DNA of 21,771 bases from Pseudomonadota bacterium (GTDB lineage: Bacteria; Pseudomonadota; Alphaproteobacteria; Rhizobiales; Xanthobacteraceae), in the NCBI GenBank assembly GCA_023392205.1, contig JAEVZN010000483.1, positions 1-21,771 of the forward strand, written 5' to 3'. Below the pieces are notes generated by a model that saw only the letters and a program-made list of their open reading frames with translations, did not search any database and had not been told where the DNA came from. A program made the position numbers and the translations under genes. The stretch's first letter is position 1; every line of letters begins with the position of its first letter. This document shows, one piece after another, positions 1 to 6,428 of the stretch.

Positions 1-1
1 T

Positions 2-634
2 AAAATCGTCACGGTGATCGGGCCGAACGGCGCCGGCAAGACGACGCTGCTCAAGGCGCTGATCGGGCAATTGGCGTTCACCGGCAGCGTCACCTATGCC
101 GGATCGGAAATCTCCCGCAGCGAAGTCGAATCGCGGGTCGAGCGCGGTATCGTTCTGGTGCCTGAGACGCGCGAATTGTTCACCGACATGGTGGTGGCGG
201 ACAATCTTCTGCTCGGCGCCTATGTCCACCGCCGCAAATCCGCGCAGGTGAAAGAGGACATGAACCGGGTCTATTCGCTGTTTCCGCGTCTGCACGAGCG
301 CCGCGAGCAACTCGCCGGCACATTGTCCGGCGGCGAACGGCAGATGCTGGCGCTGGGCCGTGCGCTGATGGGGCGGCCAAAGCTGCTGATGCTGGACGAA
401 CCGAGCCTCGGGCTGGCGCCGATCATCGTGCGGGAAATCTTCAAGATCATCACGCAACTCGGCGAACAGGGCGTGACCATGCTGCTGGTCGAGCAGAATG
501 CGCGCGCGGCGCTGGAGACCGCGGATTACGGCTATGTGCTGGAATCCGGCGAGGTGGTGCATCAGGGCAGGGCGGCCGACCTGATGCAGGACCCGAAGGT
601 CATGGCGACCTATCTCGGCAAGAGTGCGAACTGA
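2..634 (+). CDS. livF: LivF-type branched-chain amino acid/organic acid ABC transporter ATP-binding protein (5' truncated by window edge)
   Basis: This is the ATPase subunit of a HAAT-family (Liv-type) ABC importer, which works at the inner face of the cytoplasmic membrane. The frame is open from base 2 and the N-terminus lies outside the window; roughly 25-30 residues are missing by comparison with LivF. The visible part starts at the Walker A motif (GPNGAGKTT), followed by the LivF-like VPETRELF segment, the signature LSGGE, the Walker B LLMLDEPS and LVEQNA, where LivF proteins carry Gln instead of the usual switch His. In this family LivF pairs with LivG, two permeases and a periplasmic protein, presumably encoded upstream. 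In Hyphomicrobiales such sets often sit beside acyl-CoA genes and carry aromatic or dicarboxylic acids rather than amino acids, so the substrate is open. An acyl-CoA dehydrogenase follows after 108 bases. Confidence 0.93.
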   Translation, partial: KIVTVIGPNGAGKTTLLKALIGQLAFTGSVTYAGSEISRSEVESRVERGIVLVPETRELFTDMVVADNLLLGAYVHRRKSAQVKEDMNRVYSLFPRLHERREQLAGTLSGGERQMLALGRALMGRPKLLMLDEPSLGLAPIIVREIFKIITQLGEQGVTMLLVEQNARAALETADYGYVLESGEVVHQGRAADLMQDPKVMATYLGKSAN

Positions 635-650
635 TCAGGGGTTCAATGCG

Positions 651-719
651 GTCGTCCCCGCGAAAATGGGGCCATACCGACCGCTCTGGAATATGGGTCC
701 TCGCATCCGCGCGGACGAC
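651..719. repeat. Imperfect palindromic intergenic repeat, GTCGTCC...GGACGAC type
   Basis: The left arm starts GTCGTCCCCGCG and the right arm ends CGCGCGGACGAC, which is nearly its reverse complement; the match continues inward through CCAT/ATGG. It fills most of the gap between livF and the acyl-CoA dehydrogenase and could fold in RNA from either strand. It belongs to the same general class (CCCGCG...CGCGGGG ends) as the element at 10819-10902. Confidence 0.6.
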
Positions 720-742
720 AAGAACAAACGCGGGAGCAGAAC

Positions 743-1894
743 GTGGATTTTTCGTTCACCGAGGAGCAGATCCTACTTCGCGACAGCGTGCGCAAGCTCA
801 TGGAGCGGGTGGCGACACCCGATTATGTCGCGAAACTCGACCGCGAGCGCGCCTATCCGCATGAATTGTTCAAGGCCTGGACCGAGGCCGGATTGTTCGG
901 ACTTCCCTTCCCGGACGAGCTTGGCGGTTCCGGCGGTAGTGTGCTCGATCTCGCATTGGTGACGGAAGAGATCGGCAAAACCAGCGCCGATCTGGTCATG
1001 GCCTATGCCGGCGCCCTGTTCTGCGGCCTGACGGTGGAGCGCAAGGCAACCGACGAACAGAAGCGCAAATGGATTCCGCGTCTGATCGACGGCGAGATCA
1101 AGTTCTCCATCTCGATCTCCGAGCCCGATGCCGGCTCCGATGTCGGCGCGATCCGTTCCACAGCGCGCAAGGACGGCGATCATTGGGTGCTGAACGGACA
1201 GAAGGTCTGGCAATCCGGCGCAGGCGCGAAGGACAATGTGATCTGCACCTATGTGCGCACCGATATGGATGCGCATTACCGGCAGGGCATGTCGTATTTT
1301 CTGGTCGAGAACGATCGCCCCGGCGTAGAGATGCGCAAGCTCGACATGCTCGGCCGCTATTGCATGGGCACCTATGAGGTATTCTTCAACGATGTGCGCG
1401 TGCCCGAGGACCAGCTGATCGGCGGTGTCAACAAGGGCTGGGAGGTCCTGCTGTCCGGCCTGCAGACCGAGCGCATCGTGGTTGCGGCCTGCGATGTCGG
1501 CTCCGCGCAGGGCGTGGTGGACCTCGCGCTCGACTATGCCAAGGAGCGTAAGCAGTTCGGCCGTCCGATCGGCAATTTTCAGTCCATCGCGCATATGCTG
1601 GCCGACATGCAGACCGAGGTGGAGGCCGCGCGCTCGCTGATGTATCGCGCCGCCTGGATGGTGGATGCGGGCATGAACGCCATGAATGAAATCAACATGG
1701 CCAAGCTGTTCGCTTCGGAAGTGTATGTGAAAGTCGCCAATCTCGGGATGCAGATCTACGGCGGCAACGGCTACAGCATGGAATATCCCATGCAGCGGCA
1801 TTACCGCGATTCCCGCATCGCCACGGTGGTGGCCGGCACCTCGCAGATCATGCGCAACATGATCGCGAACGGGATGGGGCTGAAGCCGCAATAG
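743..1894 (+). CDS. Acyl-CoA dehydrogenase family protein
   Basis: FAD-dependent alpha,beta-dehydrogenation of an acyl-CoA in the cytoplasm, with electrons passed to ETF. At 383 residues it has the usual single-domain ACAD length. It opens with DFSFTEEQ, contains the flavin/substrate signature ISISEPDAGSD and LNGQKVW in the central beta domain, and has KERKQFGRPIG and YGGNGYSMEYP in the C-terminal helical domain. E347 in the last motif is at the position of the usual catalytic base (MCAD-type). The GTG start is preferred because GGGAG (732-736) lies six bases upstream and the protein begins at the family's normal N-terminus. It is co-directional with livF. It is convergent with the flavin monooxygenase, from which it is separated only by a palindromic repeat. 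The acyl substrate cannot be read from sequence. Confidence 0.95.
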   Translation: MDFSFTEEQILLRDSVRKLMERVATPDYVAKLDRERAYPHELFKAWTEAGLFGLPFPDELGGSGGSVLDLALVTEEIGKTSADLVMAYAGALFCGLTVERKATDEQKRKWIPRLIDGEIKFSISISEPDAGSDVGAIRSTARKDGDHWVLNGQKVWQSGAGAKDNVICTYVRTDMDAHYRQGMSYFLVENDRPGVEMRKLDMLGRYCMGTYEVFFNDVRVPEDQLIGGVNKGWEVLLSGLQTERIVVAACDVGSAQGVVDLALDYAKERKQFGRPIGNFQSIAHMLADMQTEVEAARSLMYRAAWMVDAGMNAMNEINMAKLFASEVYVKVANLGMQIYGGNGYSMEYPMQRHYRDSRIATVVAGTSQIMRNMIANGMGLKPQ

Positions 1895-1899
1895 TCCGC

Positions 1900-1992
1900 C
1901 CTCATCCTGAGGAAGCGCGAAGCGCCGTCTCGAAAGATGGGGCGGCCGCATGGTTCGAGACGCATTGCTACGCAATGCTCCTCACCATGAGG
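1900..1992. repeat. Nested palindromic repeat (CCTCATCCTGAGG family), copy 1
   Basis: The outer arms are CCTCATCCTGAGG and CCTCACCATGAGG (nearly complementary in inverted orientation). A middle stem pairs GTCTCGAA with TTCGAGAC. An inner perfect hairpin has arms GCATTGC and GCAATGC with loop TAC. It lies between two convergent genes and could act as a bidirectional terminator. The same element recurs at 5799-5894 and in part at 6227-6281. Confidence 0.8.
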
Positions 1993-2002
1993 CCGTAATT
2001 TG

Positions 2003-3139
2003 TCACGCTGGCGGCTGCCGGCGCTTCTCCCATTCCGCCACGAATTGCGGTGCGACCTTGCGAATGCGTTCGATATCCATCCGGCCGGTGCGCGACAGAT
2101 ACGACATCGCAAAGTCGTAGGGCGGCAGCGCCATATGTGTCCCGAAATTCTCGTACCAGATCGCACTCGCATTGGCGGCCTTGACGAGCTTGTCGAGGAT
2201 CGGCTTGCGCTGCGCCTGGAAGGTCGCAAGCGCCGCCGGCACGTCGCGCGGATGCGTGCGGATGGCGCGGGCAAGCGCAATCGCATCCTCGATGGCCAGC
2301 CGCGTGCCGGAGCCAATGGAAAAATGCGCCGTATGCAGCGCGTCGCCCAGAATGACCTTGTTGCCGGAGAACCAGCGCTCGTTATGCACGATGGGAAATT
2401 GTCGCCAGATCGACCGGTTGGAGATCAACGGATGCCCATCCAGCGTCTGCGCGAAAATCCGCTCCAGCACGCCGCGCATCTCGTCCTCGCTCATCCTGTC
2501 AAAGCCGGATGCGAAAAAGGTGGCTTCGGTGCATTCGACGAGGAAGGTGCTCATGTCCGGCGCGTAGCGATAATGATGCGCATTGATCGGGCCGTGCGGC
2601 GTCTCGATGAAGGTCTGGCTCAAGGTTTCGAACACCTTCGTCGTCCCGAACCAGGCGAAGCGGTTCGTCAGATACGAGACGCTGGCACCGAAGGCGGCTT
2701 CGTCGGAGCGGCGTACCACAGACGACACGCCATCCGCCCCGACGATCATGTCGGGCCCGTCAAGTTCGGACAGAGCGGCGACCGGACGATTAAATGCGAT
2801 CGGCACGCCCTCCGCGAGCGCCTGTTTCTGCAACAGGCCGAGCAGGTGCAGCCGTCCGATGGCGGTGAGGCCGATCCCGTCCAGCATGACGCGCTCGCCG
2901 CGGTGGTGGATGGCGATCCCGCGCCAGCGTTCCAGATCCGGCGCGATGGCGTTGAAGATGGCCGGGTCGTCCTCTTTCAGGAATTCCAGCGCATCCTCGG
3001 AGAACACGACGCCGAATCCGAATGTGGAATCGGGCGCATTTTGCTCGATCACCTGCAGATCGATATCGAGGCCACTCCGCTTGAGCAGAAGCGAGAGATA
3101 AAGCCCGGCCGGGCCGGCGCCCACGATCACAATCCGCAT
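2003..3139 (-). CDS. FAD-dependent aryl-CoA monooxygenase-like protein (salicylyl-CoA 5-hydroxylase / anthraniloyl-CoA monooxygenase N-domain family)
   Basis: A class A flavin monooxygenase fold of 378 residues: the dinucleotide motif GAGPAG at 7-12, GADGVSS at 134-140, and the FAD-ribityl motif GDALHTAHFSIGSG at 265-278. The blocks STFGFGVVFSEDAL near 38-51 and the His-Thr-Ala-His-Phe-Ser-Ile-Gly-Ser-Gly stretch resemble the flavin half of 2-aminobenzoyl-CoA monooxygenase/reductase and salicylyl-CoA 5-hydroxylase more than PobA or UbiH. The C-terminal old-yellow-enzyme half found in anthraniloyl-CoA monooxygenases is absent. The expected role is NAD(P)H- and O2-dependent ring hydroxylation of an aryl-CoA thioester. 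I start it at ATG 3139, directly before RIVIVGAGPAG with GGGG upstream; the frame stays open to 3280, but that extension crosses the shared promoter region. It is divergent from the CoA ligase, which would supply its thioester substrate. The exact substrate is inferred only. Confidence 0.85.
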   Translation of the reverse strand: MRIVIVGAGPAGLYLSLLLKRSGLDIDLQVIEQNAPDSTFGFGVVFSEDALEFLKEDDPAIFNAIAPDLERWRGIAIHHRGERVMLDGIGLTAIGRLHLLGLLQKQALAEGVPIAFNRPVAALSELDGPDMIVGADGVSSVVRRSDEAAFGASVSYLTNRFAWFGTTKVFETLSQTFIETPHGPINAHHYRYAPDMSTFLVECTEATFFASGFDRMSEDEMRGVLERIFAQTLDGHPLISNRSIWRQFPIVHNERWFSGNKVILGDALHTAHFSIGSGTRLAIEDAIALARAIRTHPRDVPAALATFQAQRKPILDKLVKAANASAIWYENFGTHMALPPYDFAMSYLSRTGRMDIERIRKVAPQFVAEWEKRRQPPA

Positions 3140-3163
3140 GTCAAAACCCCGGTCTTTGAACGC

Positions 3164-3179
3164 TTGTCCAAATTGACAA
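3164..3179. promoter_or_regulatory. Inverted repeat TTGTC-N6-GACAA, candidate operator
   Basis: Perfect 5-base arms TTGTC (3164-3168) and GACAA (3175-3179) lie in the divergent promoter region. The right arm overlaps the TTGACA (3173-3178) of the proposed ligase promoter, so a bound protein would cover the -35 element. Confidence 0.4.
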
Positions 3180-3202
3180 ACTGTCTGGCAAAAGTCCATA
3201 CT
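3173..3202 (+). promoter_or_regulatory. Candidate sigma-70-type promoter for the CoA ligase gene
   Basis: A perfect -35 hexamer TTGACA (3173-3178) is followed after 18 bases by CATACT (3197-3202), which matches four of six positions of TATAAT. It points to the ligase start at 3255 and leaves a leader of roughly 45 bases. The -10 lies inside a perfect inverted repeat. Confidence 0.5.
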
Positions 3203-3214
3203 AAGCGGTATGGA
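3195..3214. promoter_or_regulatory. Perfect 7-6-7 inverted repeat TCCATAC/GTATGGA, candidate repressor operator
   Basis: Arms TCCATAC (3195-3201) and GTATGGA (3208-3214) are exact reverse complements around the spacer TAAGCG. A 20-bp dyad covering the proposed -10 is the usual arrangement for TetR- or MarR-type repressors controlling acyl/aryl-CoA catabolic genes. No regulator gene is in the window. Confidence 0.55.
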
Positions 3215-3232
3215 TGCGGGATGAAACCCGCA
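3215..3232 (+). promoter_or_regulatory. 5'-leader hairpin TGCGGG/CCCGCA upstream of the CoA ligase
   Basis: Perfect 6-base arms TGCGGG (3215-3220) and CCCGCA (3227-3232) flank the loop ATGAAA, immediately after the 3195-3214 dyad. In RNA this would form a short hairpin nine bases before the ligase Shine-Dalgarno. It could also be a second protein site. Confidence 0.4.
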
Positions 3233-3254
3233 CACGAAAAGAGGGAGGCGGCGT

Positions 3255-4805
3255 GTGGCAGACCGCGCGCGCAACGTCATCGGCGACGTTTATCGCGATA
3301 ATGCCGGGCGGTATGGCGGCAAGACGGCCTTCGTCATGCCGGGCGGACGGTCGCAAAGTTTTGACGGACTTTACCGCCGTGTGCTGCGACTCAACCATGC
3401 CTTGCAGGCGCGCGGCCTGAAATCCGGCGACCGCGTCGGCATCCTGTCGCGCAACCGTATCGAATATGTGGAAGCCTATGGCGTGTCGGCGAGCGGGCTG
3501 ATTGCGCTGCCGCTGAACTGGCGGCTGTCGCCGCGTGAATTGCAGATCGTGCTCGACAATGCGCAGCCGGCCGCCCTGATCGCGGATGCGACTTTTGCGC
3601 CGGTCATTGCGGAGATGCGGGATGCATTGCCGTTCGTGCGGCATTTCATCGGCTTCGATGGCGCAAGCGACGGCTTTGAGGATTACGAGGTTGTGCTCGC
3701 CGAATCCGAAGAGACGCCCAGCGCGGCGAAGGTCCAGCCCGGCGACACCGCCTGTCTCCTCTATACCAGCGGCACGACCGGCATTCCGAAGGGCGCCGAA
3801 CTGATCCATCGCAGTCTGCTGCTGAACTGCAAGGGCGCCATCGATGAGATGTTCGGTCTCACCGAGGACGATGTGACGCTGGCGCCGATGCCGTTCTTTC
3901 ATGTCGGCGGCATGTGGTACCATCTGTTTCCGAGCTTCGCCGCCGGCTGTACCACGATTATCATGCCGCAATTCGATCCGCAGGGCGTCCTGACTCTGAT
4001 GGCGCAGCATCGCGTGACCAATACGCATCTGGTGCCGACCATGATCCACACATTGATGGAGCGGCCGGATATCGGCGATTACGATCTCTCCGCCTTGCGG
4101 ATGATGTTCTATGCTGCGTCGTCGATGCCGACAGAGACGCTGAAGCGCGCCACCGCCACCTTCGCTTGCGACTTTGCGCAGGGCTATGGCTCGACCGAGG
4201 CCGGCATGGTCACATGCCTCACGCCGGAGGATCACGTGAAAGCGCGGGCAGGGCGCGAAGATCTGCTGCTCGCCTGCGGGCGAGCATTAAGCAATGTCTC
4301 CGTGCGGATCGCATCGCCCGAGAATCCCGATAACAGCGACGGATCCGGCATCGGCGAGATCGAGGTGAACAGCCCGATGACCATGGCGCGCTACTGGAGA
4401 AATCCGGAGGCGACCGCGCAGATCATGCGCGACGGATGGCTGCGCACCGGCGACCTCGGCCGCATCGATGACGAGGGCTATGTCTATATCCTCGATCGCA
4501 AGAGCGACATGATCGTCACCGGCGGCGAGAATGTCTATCCGCGCGAGGTCGAGGACATCCTGTTGCAGGACCCAGACATTGCCGAGGTGGCGGTGTTCGA
4601 TCTGCCCGATTCGCGCTGGGTGCAGAAGGTTGTCGCGGCGGTGGTGCTGCGGCGGCCGGAAGCTTCCGCCGACGATATTCTGTCGCGCGCGAAACAGAAT
4701 CTCGCCGGCTATAAATGCCCGAAGCAGATTTTCGTCGCCGATGCGCTGCCGAAGAATGCGGCCGGCAAGGTTCTGCGCAAGGTGTTGCGCGAGACGTTTC
4801 GGTAA
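3255..4805 (+). CDS. AMP-forming acyl/aryl-CoA synthetase (ANL superfamily)
   Basis: Activates a carboxylic acid to its CoA thioester through an acyl-adenylate, in the cytoplasm. At 516 residues it is full length for the family. Motifs in order: the phosphate loop YTSGTTGIPKG at 170-180, FFHVGG at 214-219, YGSTEAG at 311-317, WLRTGDLG at 395-402, DRKSDMI at 414-420 and the C-terminal AGKVLRK with catalytic K505. The GTG start is supported by GGAGG (3244-3248) six bases upstream. It is divergent from a flavin monooxygenase of the aryl-CoA type and is followed after 75 bases by the BKACE gene, so an aromatic acid is a reasonable substrate guess. The motifs alone cannot separate aryl from short- or medium-chain specificity. 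Confidence 0.95.
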   Translation: MADRARNVIGDVYRDNAGRYGGKTAFVMPGGRSQSFDGLYRRVLRLNHALQARGLKSGDRVGILSRNRIEYVEAYGVSASGLIALPLNWRLSPRELQIVLDNAQPAALIADATFAPVIAEMRDALPFVRHFIGFDGASDGFEDYEVVLAESEETPSAAKVQPGDTACLLYTSGTTGIPKGAELIHRSLLLNCKGAIDEMFGLTEDDVTLAPMPFFHVGGMWYHLFPSFAAGCTTIIMPQFDPQGVLTLMAQHRVTNTHLVPTMIHTLMERPDIGDYDLSALRMMFYAASSMPTETLKRATATFACDFAQGYGSTEAGMVTCLTPEDHVKARAGREDLLLACGRALSNVSVRIASPENPDNSDGSGIGEIEVNSPMTMARYWRNPEATAQIMRDGWLRTGDLGRIDDEGYVYILDRKSDMIVTGGENVYPREVEDILLQDPDIAEVAVFDLPDSRWVQKVVAAVVLRRPEASADDILSRAKQNLAGYKCPKQIFVADALPKNAAGKVLRKVLRETFR

Positions 4806-4808
4806 AAA

Positions 4809-4823
4809 TGCGGCGCAGCCGCA
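4809..4823 (+). terminator. Short GC hairpin after the CoA ligase gene
   Basis: Perfect arms TGCGGC and GCCGCA with loop GCA start four bases after the ligase stop. No T-run follows, so it is a weak terminator at best and may instead be an mRNA processing or stabilising hairpin between ligase and BKACE. Confidence 0.3.
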
Positions 4824-4880
4824 CAGACAATCATCACCCACAGGCACAATCGTTAAAGTTCAAAAGAGAGGGATACGCTC

Positions 4881-5786
4881 ATGGACACGCCGAAAGTCAT
4901 TGTCACCATCGCACCCACCGGCGGCATGGCGAGCAAGAAACAGAACCCCAATCTCCCGACCCAGCCGCAGGAAATCGCCGACGACGTGTATCGCTGCTTC
5001 AATGCGGGTGCGAGCCTCGTTGCGGTGCATGCGCGCCGCCCAGACGATCTGGCCACCTGCAATCCGGACATTTATCGCGACATCAATGCGCGCATCCGCG
5101 AGAAATGCGACATCATCATCAACAATTCGACCGGCGGCGGCATCAATGGCGACATGGTGCGTCAGGGGCCGAACGGCTATCCGGAAATCATGTGGGAGGA
5201 GCGGCTGAAGGGGATGGAGGCGGGCGCGGAGATGTGCACGCTCGATCCGACCACCATCATCGCGACCTTCGAGGGCCGCGAAATCCTGATGAATACCTCG
5301 CCGGAGCGATGCAAGTATCTCGCGACGGAGATGCAGAAGCGCGGCATCAAGCCGGAATGGGAAGTGTTTTCGCCGACGCATCTGTTGCAGGACGTGCAAT
5401 CGTGCCTGGATGCCGGGCTCGATACCAAGCCTTATTTCGTCAATTTCGTGCTGAATGTGCACAAGGGCTTCCAGGGCGCGATGCCTTATACGCCCAAGGT
5501 GCTGCAGCAGATGGTCGAGATCATGCCGGAAGGTGCGATCTTCAATGTCAGCGCCATCGGCATTGCGCAATTGAATGCCGCCGTGCAGTCGCTGCTGCTG
5601 GGCGGACATGTGCGCGTGGGCCTCGAGGACAATCTCTATTACTCGAAGGGCCGGCTCGCCAACAATGTCGAACTGGTGGAGCGCATCGTGCGCATCATCC
5701 GCGAATTCGGCATGGAACCCGCAACGCCTGCGGAAGCGCGCCGCATCATCGGCTTGCCACAACTCGGCGAGCGCAACGCGGCGTAG
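4881..5786 (+). CDS. BKACE-family (DUF849, 3-keto-5-aminohexanoate cleavage enzyme-like) protein with divergent active site
   Basis: BKACE enzymes condense a beta-keto acid with acetyl-CoA and cleave it to acetoacetate and a new CoA ester, using a zinc-bound TIM barrel. At 301 residues the length is normal. Family hallmarks are APTGG near 11-15, QNPNLP at 21-26, NNSTGGG at 81-87, PEWEVF at 158-163, [11 protein letters not shown] at 247-257 and ATPAEAR near the C-terminus. In Kce the two zinc histidines form an HxH motif; here the same position reads AVHAR, so the first is A48 and only H50 remains. The Glu equivalent to Kce E14 appears as M16. The third ligand, E249, is kept. It starts at ATG with GAGAGGG eight bases upstream and is probably co-transcribed with the ligase. 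A non-classical substrate or altered metal use is likely. Confidence 0.88.
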   Translation: MDTPKVIVTIAPTGGMASKKQNPNLPTQPQEIADDVYRCFNAGASLVAVHARRPDDLATCNPDIYRDINARIREKCDIIINNSTGGGINGDMVRQGPNGYPEIMWEERLKGMEAGAEMCTLDPTTIIATFEGREILMNTSPERCKYLATEMQKRGIKPEWEVFSPTHLLQDVQSCLDAGLDTKPYFVNFVLNVHKGFQGAMPYTPKVLQQMVEIMPEGAIFNVSAIGIAQLNAAVQSLLLGGHVRVGLEDNLYYSKGRLANNVELVERIVRIIREFGMEPATPAEARRIIGLPQLGERNAA

Positions 5787-5798
5787 GCGAAAATCCGC

Positions 5799-5894
5799 CC
5801 TCATCCTGAGGAGGCCGCGTAGCGGCCGTCTCGAAGGACGAGGGCGGTCCCATCCTTCGAGACGCATTGCTTCGCAATGCTCCTCAGGATGAGG
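5799..5894. repeat. Nested palindromic repeat (CCTCATCCTGAGG family), copy 2
   Basis: The outer arms are a perfect 14-base pair: CCTCATCCTGAGGA (5799-5812) and TCCTCAGGATGAGG (5881-5894). The same inner hairpin as copy 1 is present (GCATTGC, loop TTC, GCAATGC). It lies just after the BKACE stop and may end or protect that transcript. Confidence 0.85.
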
Positions 5895-5968
5895 CCGATT
5901 GGGCACCGCGCTCGGTCAAAGAATCGATTAACAATGCAGTTGGACACTGTCGTTGTTTCAGGCCATCC

Positions 5969-6316
5969 ATGCCCTTCGTCTACATCCTCGGCACCACAAC
6001 TCCGCGCGGGCCGGTCTCCTATGTCGGCTGGACGCTCGACCTCGAACGCCGGCTGGCCCAGCACAATGCCGGAACCGGCGCACGCACGACGCGCGGCCGT
6101 AACTGGGTGCTGTTGCACTCGGAGAGCTTCGAGACCCGCGAAGCGGCGATGAGCCGCGAATGGCACCTCAAGCGAGACAGGAAGTTCCGGAAAGATTTGT
6201 TGTCCACGTTTGCCACATCGATCCGTCCTCATCCTGGGGAGGGTGCGAAGCAACCGTCTCGGAGGACGAGGGAGGCCGTGGGCGTGTCGCGGATGCGATT
6301 TGCTGCACCGCGATAA
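5969..6316 (+). CDS. GIY-YIG nuclease family protein (UPF0213/YhbQ-like)
   Basis: A small putative DNA endonuclease-like domain of unclear physiological role. Residues 1-82 match the UPF0213 pattern: FVYIL at 3-7 and YVGWT at 18-22 (the GIY and YIG strands), LERRLAQHN at 25-33 with the expected Arg, TRGRNWVLLH at 41-50, and SREWHLKRDRKFRKDLL at 62-78 with the metal-site Glu (E64). I start at ATG 5969 because the match begins there; the frame is open further upstream, but those codons run back into the repeat. From about residue 87 the coding sequence is a partial copy of the CCTCATCCTGAGG repeat, so the last 29 residues (Arg/Pro-rich, no domain) are probably acquired. Typical members end near 90-100 residues. 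Confidence 0.85.
   Translation: MPFVYILGTTTPRGPVSYVGWTLDLERRLAQHNAGTGARTTRGRNWVLLHSESFETREAAMSREWHLKRDRKFRKDLLSTFATSIRPHPGEGAKQPSRRTREAVGVSRMRFAAPR
6227..6281. repeat. Partial CCTCATCCTGAGG-family repeat inside the GIY-YIG 3' end
   Basis: The stretch CCTCATCCTGGGGAGG, then ACCGTCTCGGAGGACGAGGG, follows the left half of copy 2 with scattered changes. The right half is not present. It overlaps the end of the GIY-YIG coding sequence. Confidence 0.65.
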
Positions 6317-6368
6317 TGCAGCTTCGAGGTGGTCCGTCTGGCCTGACCGGTTATTGAATGGCAAAAGG

Positions 6369-6395
6369 GATCGTCGCCTCCTTATGGCGGCGGTC
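6369..6395 (+). other. Ten-pair RNA hairpin upstream of the LVIVD gene
   Basis: GATCGTCGCC (6369-6378) can pair over all ten positions, two of them G-U, with GGCGGCGGTC (6386-6395) around a seven-base loop. It lies 34 bases before the LVIVD start, without a T-run after it. It could be a leader structure or the end of the GIY-YIG transcript. Confidence 0.3.
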
Positions 6396-6428
6396 GATTG
6401 TCGCCAACTCCAATTGTACAGGTGATTC

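Noticed and set aside
3140..3280. N-terminal extension of the flavin monooxygenase to a start at 3280
   Set aside because: The added 47 residues precede the normal first beta strand (RIVIVGAG), have no family counterpart and would cover the promoter region and the CoA ligase start.
2000..3301. A 433-codon plus-strand open frame over the flavin monooxygenase
   Set aside because: The minus strand encodes the complete flavin monooxygenase with GAGPAG, GADG and GDALHTAHF motifs; the plus-strand frame shows none and would run through the divergent promoter.
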